Made by a program: the position numbers and the translations under genes. The notes beneath the pieces were generated by a model. The model was not told the DNA's origin and did not search any database. It saw only the letters and a list, made by a program, of their open reading frames with translations. Of a stretch of DNA of 64,000 nucleotides, positions 1-8,466 are shown piece by piece. Numbering within the stretch: position 1 is the first letter of the stretch; each line of letters starts with the position of its first letter. This DNA comes from Magnetaquicoccus sp039908525 (GTDB lineage Bacteria > Pseudomonadota > Magnetococcia > Magnetococcales > Magnetaquicoccaceae), in assembly GCA_039908525.1 (NCBI GenBank), contig JAMOAY010000018.1, forward strand, positions 39,195-103,194, read 5' to 3'.

Positions 1-78
1 GGACAGCCATACAGCCAGAACGGCCAGCCACACACAGCGGCGACGCCGCCGTACAGAAAAAAAATACCCGGTTTGCAT
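1..78 (-). CDS. N-terminal fragment of an exported protein (runs off the window)
   Basis: On the minus strand an ATG at 78 opens 26 codons that stay open to the window edge. The start is MQTGYFFSVRRRRR followed by CVWLAVLAVWL, which is a positively charged n-region and a hydrophobic core, as in a signal peptide or membrane anchor. The sequence AGGGGAAG lies about 7 bases upstream of the ATG and can act as ribosome binding site. Only the leader is visible, so no function can be given. It could be a chance ORF, but leader and ribosome site together make a real gene more likely. Confidence 0.45.
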   Translation of the reverse strand, partial: MQTGYFFSVRRRRRCVWLAVLAVWLS

Positions 79-473
79 CACACACTTCCCCTGTCGGAGG
101 GTTCTCGGTCAAGGGTGTGGAGAGTGGCTGCTGCGACCGGGCACGGACCATCGTTTGGGCCGCAACGGGGGGCTCCGCCCCCGACCCCGCCAGGGGCTTT
201 GCCCCTGGACCCCACCAGGGGGATAATCCCCCTGGACCCCTTATAGCTAAAGACTGCGATCGGGGGCCAGTATAATAAACGAACCCGCTTTTATCACGCT
301 ATTTTTTGCGCAGTGCTCCGCTTTTGCCCACAAGGCCCCATCCCGGGCGGTTCCGAACGCATCCCGGCGGATTTTTTGCTTTCCCAGTCGTGGCAGATAT
401 GGGATAGTGGCAAGCGACCGCATTGGGCCTTCGGCAGGCCCGCCCGCGCCACACCGTTGAAACGGACTACCCC
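79..473. other. Intergenic region between divergent genes, with a hairpin repeat
   Basis: This stretch separates the leftward exported protein from the rightward DAC-like gene. It holds the hairpin repeat at 163-242 and a perfect TATAAT at 271-276, which could be a -10 for the rightward gene, although the -35 position 17 bases upstream (TAAAGA) is poor. Nothing else convincing was seen between 277 and 473. Confidence 0.5.
163..242 (-). repeat. Modular GC-rich hairpin repeat, copy A
   Basis: Three adjacent hairpins: GGGGGCTCCGCCCCC, CCAGGGGCTTTGCCCCTGG and CCAGGGGGATAATCCCCCTGG. The block is almost exactly the reverse complement of 33132-33211. The third module recurs with small changes at 26330-26386, 35382-35418 and at both ends of 44816-45363. 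All copies are intergenic. Confidence 0.85.
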
Positions 474-1802
474 ATGAGCGAATACGTCGAGTTTGCTGAC
501 ACCCCGTTCGTCGCCCATTTTGCAGAAAAACATGGCCAAACTGCAAAAAAATTTCTGGAATCCTTTTTGCAGTGCCGGGTCTCCATTGTCTACTCCCCCG
601 TCGGGGAATTCGACGATCGGTATGATACTGATATCTTTGCAATACCAGAAAATTCCGTGCACGAGGTCAACAGGACGACCCTGTTGATCGCCGTCCATCC
701 CCCCATGTATCACGACAAAAAGGTCTCCCTGGGGGTGGTCCTGAACGATCCCCTCATCGCCCTGCCCAGCATGGCGCTGACAGAAATTATCGCCCATCAG
801 CTGCTCAAACGGCTCAAACATGCCATGCTGTACAACTTTGATGTGGATCTGCAATTCTTTGGCAAGCAGTTGATCCTGGACACCATCGTCGAGTACATCT
901 CTCGAGTCGGTTTCAACAAGAACAATATCCGTTTTGCCATCGATCTGTTCACCAGCCTGCGCACCATGACTTTTGAAAACCGTATTTTCAATACCGGCTT
1001 GATCATCACCAAGTCCCACACCTCCTATCGGACAGAGTCGAGAAAATGCCGGCTGATGCCCCTGAACAGCCCCATTTTCCTGATGCCGAACCTTCGCTAT
1101 GAAAACAGATTCTGGTATCTGGCCGATGGCTCCTCCTGTTTCTACGTGTGCGACAGAAACCTGAAGATCAACAGTATGTTTTTCTTTGATGAACCCCCCT
1201 CCTCGTCCACCTCCATCTCGACCAATTTCCTGGATAAATCCCTGCACGAACAGGATATCGCCTTTCGCACCATCAATGGCAAGGAGATGGTGATCGTCGA
1301 GGCAACCGGAGAGGAGTTCACCTATTCGGTGGGGCAGTGGCATTTCCGCGACTACAACCTGATCAAGAAGGCCATTCATGCCCTGCTGCCGGCCTTCACC
1401 GGGCCGGCCATCGACGCACTGCTGGAGTTGACCTGGTCCCTGATGGCGGAACGTCACAGCTCCCTGATTTGGATCCCGGCCCGGGACGAGGATGTGGATG
1501 CCATGACCCTGCGTTCCACCCGGCTTTGGGAACAGGATATCTCGATCGACGACGGGCGCTATTACGGTCTGATTCAGCGGTTGGCCTCCAGTGACGGAGC
1601 GTTGGTCCTCTCCCAGGATTCCCGCATCCACCGCTTCGGGGCCATCGCCAACCTCTCCAGCTTTTCGCATGCCGACCCCACGATTGCCGGTTCGGGGGAG
1701 TTGGCGGCGCAGTTTCTCTCCCAGTCGGGTGTTGTCATCAAAATTTCCCAGGATGGCACCGGCAGTGTCTACGCGAACCATACCATGCGATGGAAGTTGT
1801 GA
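474..1802 (+). CDS. DAC-like (diadenylate-cyclase fold) domain protein, probably catalytically inactive
   Basis: 442 residues. The C-terminal part (about 370-430) resembles the DAC/DisA_N fold: DGALVL near residue 374, then a later segment with AAQFLSQSGVVIKISQDG that matches the end of DAC domains. The RHR motif needed for cyclic di-AMP synthesis is missing and GSGELAA stands in its place. A sensor or pseudoenzyme role is therefore more likely than cyclase activity. The N-terminal 340 residues are not recognised. No signal peptide or membrane segment is seen, so the protein should be cytosolic. The start is the ATG at 474; an in-frame TTG at 423 is possible, but neither has a strong ribosome site. 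The family assignment is by pattern only and is moderate. Confidence 0.55.
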   Translation: MSEYVEFADTPFVAHFAEKHGQTAKKFLESFLQCRVSIVYSPVGEFDDRYDTDIFAIPENSVHEVNRTTLLIAVHPPMYHDKKVSLGVVLNDPLIALPSMALTEIIAHQLLKRLKHAMLYNFDVDLQFFGKQLILDTIVEYISRVGFNKNNIRFAIDLFTSLRTMTFENRIFNTGLIITKSHTSYRTESRKCRLMPLNSPIFLMPNLRYENRFWYLADGSSCFYVCDRNLKINSMFFFDEPPSSSTSISTNFLDKSLHEQDIAFRTINGKEMVIVEATGEEFTYSVGQWHFRDYNLIKKAIHALLPAFTGPAIDALLELTWSLMAERHSSLIWIPARDEDVDAMTLRSTRLWEQDISIDDGRYYGLIQRLASSDGALVLSQDSRIHRFGAIANLSSFSHADPTIAGSGELAAQFLSQSGVVIKISQDGTGSVYANHTMRWKL

Positions 1803-1895
1803 ATGCTTGACTCTGCGGAATTCGTCGATATGATCAGCCGTGGGACCGGTCGGGCAGCCCGGTCCGCTCCATGGGACCACAGGGGAGGAGAGACA

Positions 1896-2738
1896 ATGAA
1901 AAAATGGGCGGGGCTGTTGTGGATGTTGGGGTGGTTGTTCGTGGCTGCGGAGGCGCGAGCCAATGTTTTGGTGCTGGCGCACGGTTACCTGAGCAACGCC
2001 GGCACCTGGGAAGGCAGTGGCATCACCACCCTGCTGGAACAGCAGCAGTGGCACCGGGCGGCCGTGCTCGTCACCGGGCCGAATGGGGTGCACCGTGTGC
2101 CCAGCGCCCGGTCGGCGACCGCTGCGACCGCAGGCGCCGGCCACAGTGTCTACCTGGCCGAGTTGCCCTCCACCGCCCCGTTGGGCATTCAGGCGGACCA
2201 TCTGCAGGCCATGCTGTTCTCTCTCGTCCAGCAGCATCCCAAGGAAAAGATCATCCTGGTCGGCCACTCGGTAGGGGGTGTGGTGGCCCGTCTGGTGCTG
2301 GTGCGCAGTCAGATTCCCAACGTCGCGGCACTGATCACCATCGCCTCTCCGCATCTGGGCACGCCCCTGGCCGAAGAGGCGCTGGACGCCACCTCCAGCA
2401 TCTGGCCTGTCGAGGTTTTCAAGGACTTTTTCGGGGGCAGCGGCTATCAAACACTGAAATATTCCCGGGGGCTGTATGTGGACATCGTCCGGCCCTGGCC
2501 GGGCTCCCTGCTGCATTGGCTCAACGGGCAGCCCCATCCGCCGGTCCGCTATGTGTCGATCGTGCGCAACCGGCCGTTTGTCTTGTGGGGAGATCTGTTG
2601 GTACCGGGCAGCAGCCAGGACATGAACAACGTGCCGGCGGTGGGCGGGCGTTCGACCCTGTACAGCACCCCCAGTGGACATCCCCTCAATGCAGCCGACG
2701 GCATGCTGCTGGTGCAGATTCTGAAAGAGTTCAACTGA
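1896..2738 (+). CDS. Secreted alpha/beta hydrolase, lipase-like
   Basis: 280 residues with a typical signal peptide (MKKWAGLLWMLGWLFVAAEA). After it, VLVLAHGYLSNAGTW is the first strand and oxyanion region of alpha/beta hydrolases. GHSVGG near residue 130 is the nucleophile elbow (GxSxG), followed by TIASPHLGTPL, a segment common in triacylglycerol lipases and PGAP1-like esterases. A late histidine in SGHPLN is a candidate catalytic His; the acid is not certain. The protein should act in the periplasm or outside on an ester substrate, which is not known. The start is the ATG at 1896 after GGGGAGGAG; the frame is open further up to 1803 but without a ribosome site. The gene ends against a truncated toxin gene on the other strand. 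Confidence 0.8.
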   Translation: MKKWAGLLWMLGWLFVAAEARANVLVLAHGYLSNAGTWEGSGITTLLEQQQWHRAAVLVTGPNGVHRVPSARSATAATAGAGHSVYLAELPSTAPLGIQADHLQAMLFSLVQQHPKEKIILVGHSVGGVVARLVLVRSQIPNVAALITIASPHLGTPLAEEALDATSSIWPVEVFKDFFGGSGYQTLKYSRGLYVDIVRPWPGSLLHWLNGQPHPPVRYVSIVRNRPFVLWGDLLVPGSSQDMNNVPAVGGRSTLYSTPSGHPLNAADGMLLVQILKEFN

Positions 2739-2776
2739 AAAAAGGAATAGATGATCAGGTTGGTATCAATCAGCAC
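2735..2776 (-). pseudogene. Remnant of a VapC/PIN toxin (first codons only)
   Basis: Just downstream of the antitoxin, and overlapping its stop, a GTG at 2776 opens VLIDTNLIIYSFF. This is the standard N-terminus of PIN-domain toxins, with the first catalytic Asp in IDTN. After about 13 codons the frame enters the antisense of the lipase gene end and all PIN similarity is lost. The rest of the toxin, normally about 130 residues, is absent. The overlap of start and antitoxin stop is the usual vapBC arrangement. Confidence 0.7.
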
Positions 2777-2991
2777 GATGGTTTTTCCCGACCAGGGAGA
2801 GGGCGATCCCGTCGGATTTCCCGTTGCCAAGCGACCGGATCGGTAATTTCCCGAAACGGATTCAAACGGGCGGCAACATCCAGGGATTCCGCAAGCAGGT
2901 GCTGCCGTTCTTCCGGGGAGATCCCAGAGGTCAGGCCATCTTTGGCAATCTGTTGAATTCCGGCCAAACTCTTTTTTTCTACCCGTGCCAT
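2770..2991 (-). CDS. vapB: VapB-type antitoxin, orphaned
   Basis: 73 residues starting at the ATG at 2991, preceded by AAGGGA. The C-terminus contains ITDPVAWQREIRRDRPLPGR, the toxin-wrapping tail typical of antitoxins paired with PIN toxins. The N-terminal part is short and helical (SPEERQHLLAESLDVAARLNPF). The paired toxin is reduced to its first codons, so this antitoxin now has no cognate toxin in place. It may persist as a repressor, as protection against a related toxin elsewhere, or as a decaying gene. The upstream reading frame to 3318 overlaps the neighbouring kinase gene and is not part of it. Confidence 0.65.
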   Translation of the reverse strand: MARVEKKSLAGIQQIAKDGLTSGISPEERQHLLAESLDVAARLNPFREITDPVAWQREIRRDRPLPGREKPSC

Positions 2992-3092
2992 CGCAAGTTT
3001 CCCTTGCCGCGAAGTTGGGTCAACGCAAGGCACCACCAGATTTTCCGCTTGTTTGGCCGAAGCAGGAAAAAAACAGAATATAACTTTACTGT

Positions 3093-4769
3093 TTACGACG
3101 TCAGACTGGCCCGGGCATGGTCCAGATGCAGCATCGCCTTGTCGGTGTCCCCATTGCGGGCCGCAATGGCCATGCGCAACAGATTGCTGGCAAACAACTC
3201 CCCCGTATCCGACAAAAATCGCGCCCCCACCTGCCGGAGAGGGGTGATCCAGCGCTCCGCCTCGGCCATCTGACCCGCCTGGATCGCCTGCTCGCACAAT
3301 CCCAACAGTCGATGACACTCGGCCAGCAACGCCTGCTCGCTCTGCTCCCCCGACTCCACCGCCGATGGGTGCTCCAGAGGGGGGAGAGCAGAAGACGTCT
3401 GCACCAGAGTGACCAGGGAATCCGCCTCCGCCCCGTCTCCCTCCACGGAACTCGGGTCATACGGCAAAGAGACCCGCAGGCTGAAGGTGGAACCCTGTCC
3501 CGACTCACTGCTGAAACTCAACTGCCCACCCATGGCCTCCGTCAACCGCTTGGCCAGGCTCAACCCCAGTCCGGACCCCCCATATTTGCGGGTGCGACTG
3601 CCATCTCCCTGGGCAAAACTCTCAAAGATCCACTCCTGCTGGTCTGACTCAATGCCGATACCACTGTCCACCACCGCAAACGACAAAACGACCTGATCCT
3701 CCTCGCCGGGAAGAGCCATACCACCCTGTCCCCGGCTGACATCCAGACGGATCCCGCCCTGGGCGGTAAATTTCAGTGCATTGTCCAGCAACTGGTTCAG
3801 AACCTGACCGATGCGCAGGGCATCCCCGATCAAACGGTCCGGCAAACGGGGATCCACACGACAACAGAAAGAGAGCCCCTTGGCCGCCGCCTTGACGAGA
3901 AAGGCCTCCCCCAGGTCGTGCAACAGAGCGCGCAGAAAAAACATGTCCAGCTTGACCTCCAGGCGCCCCTCCTCCAGACGGGAGAAGTCCAGCAGACTGT
4001 TCAACAACTGCAACAGCTTGTCGGCCGCAGAGCGGGCAATGGTCAACATCTCCCGCTGCTGCCCCGTCAACTCCGACTCCAGAACCAGATCGGTCATGCC
4101 GATGATGGCATTCATGGGAGTCCGCACCTCATGGCTCATGTTGGCGATAAACTCCGTCTTGACCCGATTGGCCACCTCCAGCTGCCGGGTGCGCCGCTGC
4201 ACCTCCTGCTCCAGATGGTCGGTGAGCAGACTCAATGCCTGTTTGGCCTGGATCAGCTCACGGTTCTTGCGCACCGCGTTTTCATAGGTGGAGAGCAGCA
4301 GGTTCATGGTCTGCCGACGGCTGGCCTGGATGACATGCATCTCGCCGGCAAAGATGATCGGCAACCCTTCCCCCTCATCGCCGCCCGACTCGGTCGGGGC
4401 ATGCAGCAGCAGATGGATCCGCTCCAGCAGATGGGCATCCTCCACCGGTTTGGTCAGATAGTTGTCCGCACCCGCCTCCAAACCGCGGATCACCTCCTTG
4501 GGGTCATCCAGACCGGTGAGCAGCAGAACCGGAATGGAGGCCAGCTGGGGATCGTTCTTGATCGCCCGGCACATGGCATACCCATCCATGTTGGGCATGG
4601 CGATGTCGCTGATCACCAGTCCCGGCCGATGGGTCTGGGCCATGGACAGCCCCTCCACCCCATCCTTGGCCGTCAACAGATCATAACCGGCCTCCCGCAA
4701 CAGGCGCTGCAACATCACCCGCTGCACCGCACTGTCTTCCACCACCAACAGTTGCCCAAGCTCTCCCAT
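3093..4769 (-). CDS. Receiver-histidine kinase hybrid, last gene of the chemosensory operon
   Basis: 558 residues. Residues about 5-120 are a receiver domain (LLVVEDSA, phospho-acceptor in ISDIAMPNMDG, Lys in YLTKP). A coiled coil leads to HisKA with SHEVRTPMNAIIGMTD near 217, then HATPase_c with LLDNALKF, VVDSGIGI and GGSGLGLSLAKR. The last 80 residues form a helical tail (LLAECHRLLGLCEQAIQAG onwards) like the tail of the kinase at 19345-21330. There is no sensor or membrane segment, so input must come by phosphotransfer to the receiver, probably from CheA-REC. The start is the ATG at 4769 after GGAGGGAG; it lies 2 bases after the cheB stop. An ATG 7 codons upstream is also in frame. Confidence 0.85.
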   Translation of the reverse strand: MGELGQLLVVEDSAVQRVMLQRLLREAGYDLLTAKDGVEGLSMAQTHRPGLVISDIAMPNMDGYAMCRAIKNDPQLASIPVLLLTGLDDPKEVIRGLEAGADNYLTKPVEDAHLLERIHLLLHAPTESGGDEGEGLPIIFAGEMHVIQASRRQTMNLLLSTYENAVRKNRELIQAKQALSLLTDHLEQEVQRRTRQLEVANRVKTEFIANMSHEVRTPMNAIIGMTDLVLESELTGQQREMLTIARSAADKLLQLLNSLLDFSRLEEGRLEVKLDMFFLRALLHDLGEAFLVKAAAKGLSFCCRVDPRLPDRLIGDALRIGQVLNQLLDNALKFTAQGGIRLDVSRGQGGMALPGEEDQVVLSFAVVDSGIGIESDQQEWIFESFAQGDGSRTRKYGGSGLGLSLAKRLTEAMGGQLSFSSESGQGSTFSLRVSLPYDPSSVEGDGAEADSLVTLVQTSSALPPLEHPSAVESGEQSEQALLAECHRLLGLCEQAIQAGQMAEAERWITPLRQVGARFLSDTGELFASNLLRMAIAARNGDTDKAMLHLDHARASLTS

Positions 4770-4771
4770 CT

Positions 4772-5860
4772 CTACTCTCCCTCCGCCCAATTGGGCGCCG
4801 CGACGCCGGCCAGACGACAGAGCTCCCTGGCAATCCGGTTGATCGGCAGCACCTTGTCCACAGCACCCAGATCAATGGCCTGTTTGGGCATGCCAAACAC
4901 CACACACGACCCCTCATCCTGGGCGATGGTCGTCCCCTGTGCCTGGGTGATCGCCAGCATGCCATCGGCGCCATCCCGCCCCATGCCGGTCAGCAGCACC
5001 CCAATCCCCCGCTCCTGGTAGCATTTGGCCACCGAAAAAAAGGTCTGGTCCACCGCCGGCCGATGGGCATCGGTCTCCGTGCCGGCACCCATCACAAAAC
5101 AGCCCTGATCATTGACCAGCAGATGTCTGTCCTCCGGCGGAAAATAGATGTGGCCCGGCCTGGGCTGCTCCCCCACCTGCGCCACCTGCACCATCAGAGG
5201 GGTGTGAAGGTTCAACCAGCTGACCATTTCCTCCAGAAAACCGTGGCTGATATGCTGAACACACAGGATCGGCAACGGAAATTTGGCCGGCAACGCGGAA
5301 AAGATGGTCAACAAGGCCTGGGGACCACCGGTCGAAGCCCCCACGGCCACCAGGGCGGGAGGCGCTGCGGTCGCGCGGGGCCGAGCGGTCAGCGGACCCG
5401 TCGTGGTGGTCACATCGCCACCGCTCGACCGGAGACCGGCCCGATGGCGACGAATCGGCACCACCCCCGACAAGATGCGAATCTTGGTCGCCAGCTCCTG
5501 GGTCAGCGCCTCCCCCGCGCTCTCCAACCCGCCCCGGGGTTTGGGAAAGACATCGATCGCACCGGCTTCCAGCAACTCAAAGATATTGTTGTCGTCACTG
5601 TTCTGATGCACCGAGATGCTCACCACCAGGATCGGCAACGGATGGCGCGCCATCACCTCCCGGGTCAGGGCCAAACCATCCATCTTCGGCATGTGCAGGT
5701 CGGTGCAAATCACCTGGGGCATCAAGCGAGGGATCAGCGTCAACGCCTCCTCGCCATTCACCGCGCTGCCGACAACCTCCATGTCCGACGCCGCGTTGAC
5801 CATCTTGGTCAGTACCAGTCGCGCAATCGGCGAATCATCCACAATCAGAACTCGAATCAC
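4772..5860 (-). CDS. cheB: Chemotaxis response regulator protein-glutamate methylesterase CheB
   Basis: 362 residues, the normal length of CheB. The receiver (1-120) has IVDDSP, phospho-acceptor D54 in ICTDLHMPKMDG and Lys in VFPKP. The methylesterase domain (about 168-355) keeps the full triad: Ser176 in GASTGG, His203 in QHISH and Asp296 in MGRDGADG. It removes methyl groups from receptor glutamates and counteracts CheR (13469-15061). The start is a GTG at 5860 inside the cheA stop (GTGA overlap), so translation is probably coupled. It is the intact counterpart of the degenerate CheB domain at 16271-18850. Confidence 0.95.
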   Translation of the reverse strand: MIRVLIVDDSPIARLVLTKMVNAASDMEVVGSAVNGEEALTLIPRLMPQVICTDLHMPKMDGLALTREVMARHPLPILVVSISVHQNSDDNNIFELLEAGAIDVFPKPRGGLESAGEALTQELATKIRILSGVVPIRRHRAGLRSSGGDVTTTTGPLTARPRATAAPPALVAVGASTGGPQALLTIFSALPAKFPLPILCVQHISHGFLEEMVSWLNLHTPLMVQVAQVGEQPRPGHIYFPPEDRHLLVNDQGCFVMGAGTETDAHRPAVDQTFFSVAKCYQERGIGVLLTGMGRDGADGMLAITQAQGTTIAQDEGSCVVFGMPKQAIDLGAVDKVLPINRIARELCRLAGVAAPNWAEGE

Positions 5861-8466
5861 ACCAACCTCTGCAACGTCTCCAGAAATATTTTTTGTTCGA
5901 AGGTGGGCTTGGTGATATAGGCGTTGGCCCCCACCTCCATGCCACGACGCATATCCTCGTCGGATGAGAGAGAGGTCACCAGAATCAAGGGCAGATCCTT
6001 GTACAGCGGGTTCTGGCGGATCTTCTCCGTCAGGGAGAGACCGTCCAGATTGGGCATCTGCACATCCGACACCACGGCATCGATGGGCTGCTTGCCCAAC
6101 CGGTTGAGGGCGTCCAGACCATCGACCGCCGCAATCACCTCATAGCCCGCCGCCTGCAAGATACGCTTCTCCTGGGTGCGGGTGGTCAGGGAGTCCTCCG
6201 CCAGCAGGATGGTCTTCTTGCGCTGGGTCGATGGGAGTGCGACGGCTCCAGGGCGGGTGCTTGAACCGGAGGCGCCCACGATCAACCCCGACAGCTGCCG
6301 ACCCCGTTTGCGCACCGTCAGCAGCAGATCCTGGGGATTGACCACCAGACAGACCTTGCCGGAACCCAGAATGGTGGTTCCGGAGAGATTGCGCACCCGC
6401 TGCAACAGGCCGCCAAACGGTTTCAGAACCACCTCCAGCTCGTCTTCCAGGGTGTCACAGATCACCCCCAGCCAGCCATCCTCTCCCAGATTGAGGAGGA
6501 TGCAGGGCCAGGGTGGGGGACGCATCCCCTCCAGCGACTCCGGCAGCTCCAACAGATGGGCCAGATGGGCCACCGAGACCGGCCGGTCGTTCACCACGAT
6601 GGTATCGCACCCTTCGATGGGAAAAATCTCCTCCGGCACCACCCGGCGCACGCTGTGCACGGCATCCAACGGCATGGCGAACGACTCCCCGTTGGCCGTG
6701 GCAATAAAAACCGGTGTGGTGGCCAGGGTGACCGGCAGGGAGATGGTGAAACAACAGCCACGGCCCGGGGTGGAACGGACCTGGATGCGCCCTTTGAGAC
6801 GCTCCACCTGCGCCCGCACCACATCCAGCCCCACCCCCCGGCCCGACACATCGGTCACCAGGGCGCTGGTGGAGAAGCCGGATTGAAAGATGATCGGATA
6901 GAGCTGCTCTGCCGTCAGGGAGGCCAGATTCTCCTCCGTATAAAGACCCCGTTTGCGAGCCTGACGCCGAATGGCCTCCAGGTCCAGGCCACGACCATCA
7001 TCCCGTATCTCCAGCACCACATGGGTGGCCGTCTGCAAGGCCCGCAAGGAGAGGGTCCCGGCGCGGGGCTTGCCCGCCTTCTCCCGCACCTCCGTGCGCT
7101 CCAGACCATGGTCCACGGCGTTGCGGATCAGGTGCATCAACGGGCTCTTCATCTCCTCCAGAATCCGTTTGTCCGCCGCCGTCTCCCCCCCTTCGGTCAC
7201 CAGCACCACCTCTTTCTCCTGCTGGCGGGCCAAGTCCCGCACCAGACGGGGAAAGAGACCAAACAGGGTGGAGAGGGGCAGCAGACGCAGATTGCGGATC
7301 CCCTCCTCCAGGGATTCGGCCACCAGCTCCAGGGCGGTCTCATCCTCCGCAATGCCATGCCGCAGCAGGAGAAGACGACTGCCAAACTGTTCTCTCTGCA
7401 GGAAACAGCGTCCCGTCTGATCCAGTGTCCCTTTCACCGGCTCATCCCCGCCGATCAGCTCGCCATGGGTCTCTTCCCAGGTCGCCAACAGCTCCTCGAT
7501 CTCCGACAGGCGGCGCTTGACCCGGGTGCGCACCACGGTCAACTCCCCCACCATCCGCAACAGGGCATCCAGTTTGTTGGAACGCACCCGGATCACCGGT
7601 GCGGTCTCCTCGCCGCCCGTGAAAGCATCCCCCCCCTCCGCCGCAGGGGCATCCACCGCCGCAGGGGAGGCTGCCGCCGACGCAGGGAGAGTCGGGGCCA
7701 GGGGCGCTGCGGAGAGCGGAGGCGCCGCAGAGACCACCGGCGCCACAGAAACCTCAGGCGCTGCCGCAGGTACCGCCGGTGCCACGAAATTCCTGACCGG
7801 CTCGGCGACGGGCACTGCCGCAGGCGCTGCCGGTGCCACGGGAGCCATGGAGAGAGTGAGCGGTTCGGCGACCTGGGTTTTGGAGAGAGGAGGAGGCTGC
7901 TCCCGGGAAGGCAGCGGCGGGGGCGGATCCGGCGGGGGCGGGTCGAACGCCGGCCGTGCCGGACCGACGGATGGAGCCAGCGCGGCACTCGGGGGCAGGC
8001 TCTCCCCGCTCCGCTCCGGGGAGGCCCCTGCCGGGCGGGCCGCAGAGGCGGCCTCTTCAGGGTGGGTCAAACGCCGCAACGCCTCCGGCAGGGTGACGGC
8101 AGCCATCTTGCCGGTCACCGCCTCATCGACCAGGGCGCGAATATCGTCCAGACTGCGGGTCAAGCGGTCCACATCCAGCGAGGTGAAGCTGCGCTGACCC
8201 TTGGAGGCCGCCCCCAGAAAATCCTCGAAATGGTGGGCCAACGCCTCGACATCCCGCACCCCCAGCATGCGGGCCGCCCCCTTCAGACTGTGTGCCTCCC
8301 GGAACAACTCCTTGAGCATGTCCACGTCCGAGGGGTTCTTCTCCATGTGCAGCAGACCGCTCTCCAACTGATGGAGATGCTCCTCGCTCTCTGCGGCAAA
8401 CAGCTCGCGCAGCTCCTGGTCTTCGATCATGGCACTGCTTCGGGATGCCCCCTCCGTCGATTCCAT
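5857..8466 (-). CDS. cheA: Chemotaxis histidine kinase CheA with C-terminal receiver
   Basis: 869 residues. Hpt domain with phospho-acceptor His59 in FREAHSLKGAARM, then a long Ala/Pro/Val-rich linker (about 130-300). Next come the dimerisation and catalytic domains with HLIRNAVDHGLE, IRDDGRGLD and GRGVGLDVV, a CheW-like coupling domain, and a C-terminal receiver (ILLAEDSLTTR, VVSDVQMPNLDG, YITKPTF). A recognisable P2 (CheY-binding) domain is not seen. CheA with an attached receiver is characteristic of alternative systems such as Wsp and Frz rather than simple flagellar systems. The start ATG at 8466 overlaps the MCP stop (TGATG); an alternative ATG lies 12 codons further in. Confidence 0.93.
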   Translation of the reverse strand: MESTEGASRSSAMIEDQELRELFAAESEEHLHQLESGLLHMEKNPSDVDMLKELFREAHSLKGAARMLGVRDVEALAHHFEDFLGAASKGQRSFTSLDVDRLTRSLDDIRALVDEAVTGKMAAVTLPEALRRLTHPEEAASAARPAGASPERSGESLPPSAALAPSVGPARPAFDPPPPDPPPPLPSREQPPPLSKTQVAEPLTLSMAPVAPAAPAAVPVAEPVRNFVAPAVPAAAPEVSVAPVVSAAPPLSAAPLAPTLPASAAASPAAVDAPAAEGGDAFTGGEETAPVIRVRSNKLDALLRMVGELTVVRTRVKRRLSEIEELLATWEETHGELIGGDEPVKGTLDQTGRCFLQREQFGSRLLLLRHGIAEDETALELVAESLEEGIRNLRLLPLSTLFGLFPRLVRDLARQQEKEVVLVTEGGETAADKRILEEMKSPLMHLIRNAVDHGLERTEVREKAGKPRAGTLSLRALQTATHVVLEIRDDGRGLDLEAIRRQARKRGLYTEENLASLTAEQLYPIIFQSGFSTSALVTDVSGRGVGLDVVRAQVERLKGRIQVRSTPGRGCCFTISLPVTLATTPVFIATANGESFAMPLDAVHSVRRVVPEEIFPIEGCDTIVVNDRPVSVAHLAHLLELPESLEGMRPPPWPCILLNLGEDGWLGVICDTLEDELEVVLKPFGGLLQRVRNLSGTTILGSGKVCLVVNPQDLLLTVRKRGRQLSGLIVGASGSSTRPGAVALPSTQRKKTILLAEDSLTTRTQEKRILQAAGYEVIAAVDGLDALNRLGKQPIDAVVSDVQMPNLDGLSLTEKIRQNPLYKDLPLILVTSLSSDEDMRRGMEVGANAYITKPTFEQKIFLETLQRLV

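Noticed and set aside
294..2681. Leftward frame of 795 codons opposite the DAC-like and lipase genes
   Set aside because: No motif or leader and a typical antisense composition; the rightward frames have recognisable domains and ribosome sites.
2549..2734. Extension of the PIN-toxin remnant to a 93-codon protein
   Set aside because: After the first 13 codons of the toxin the frame is only the reverse strand of the lipase gene.
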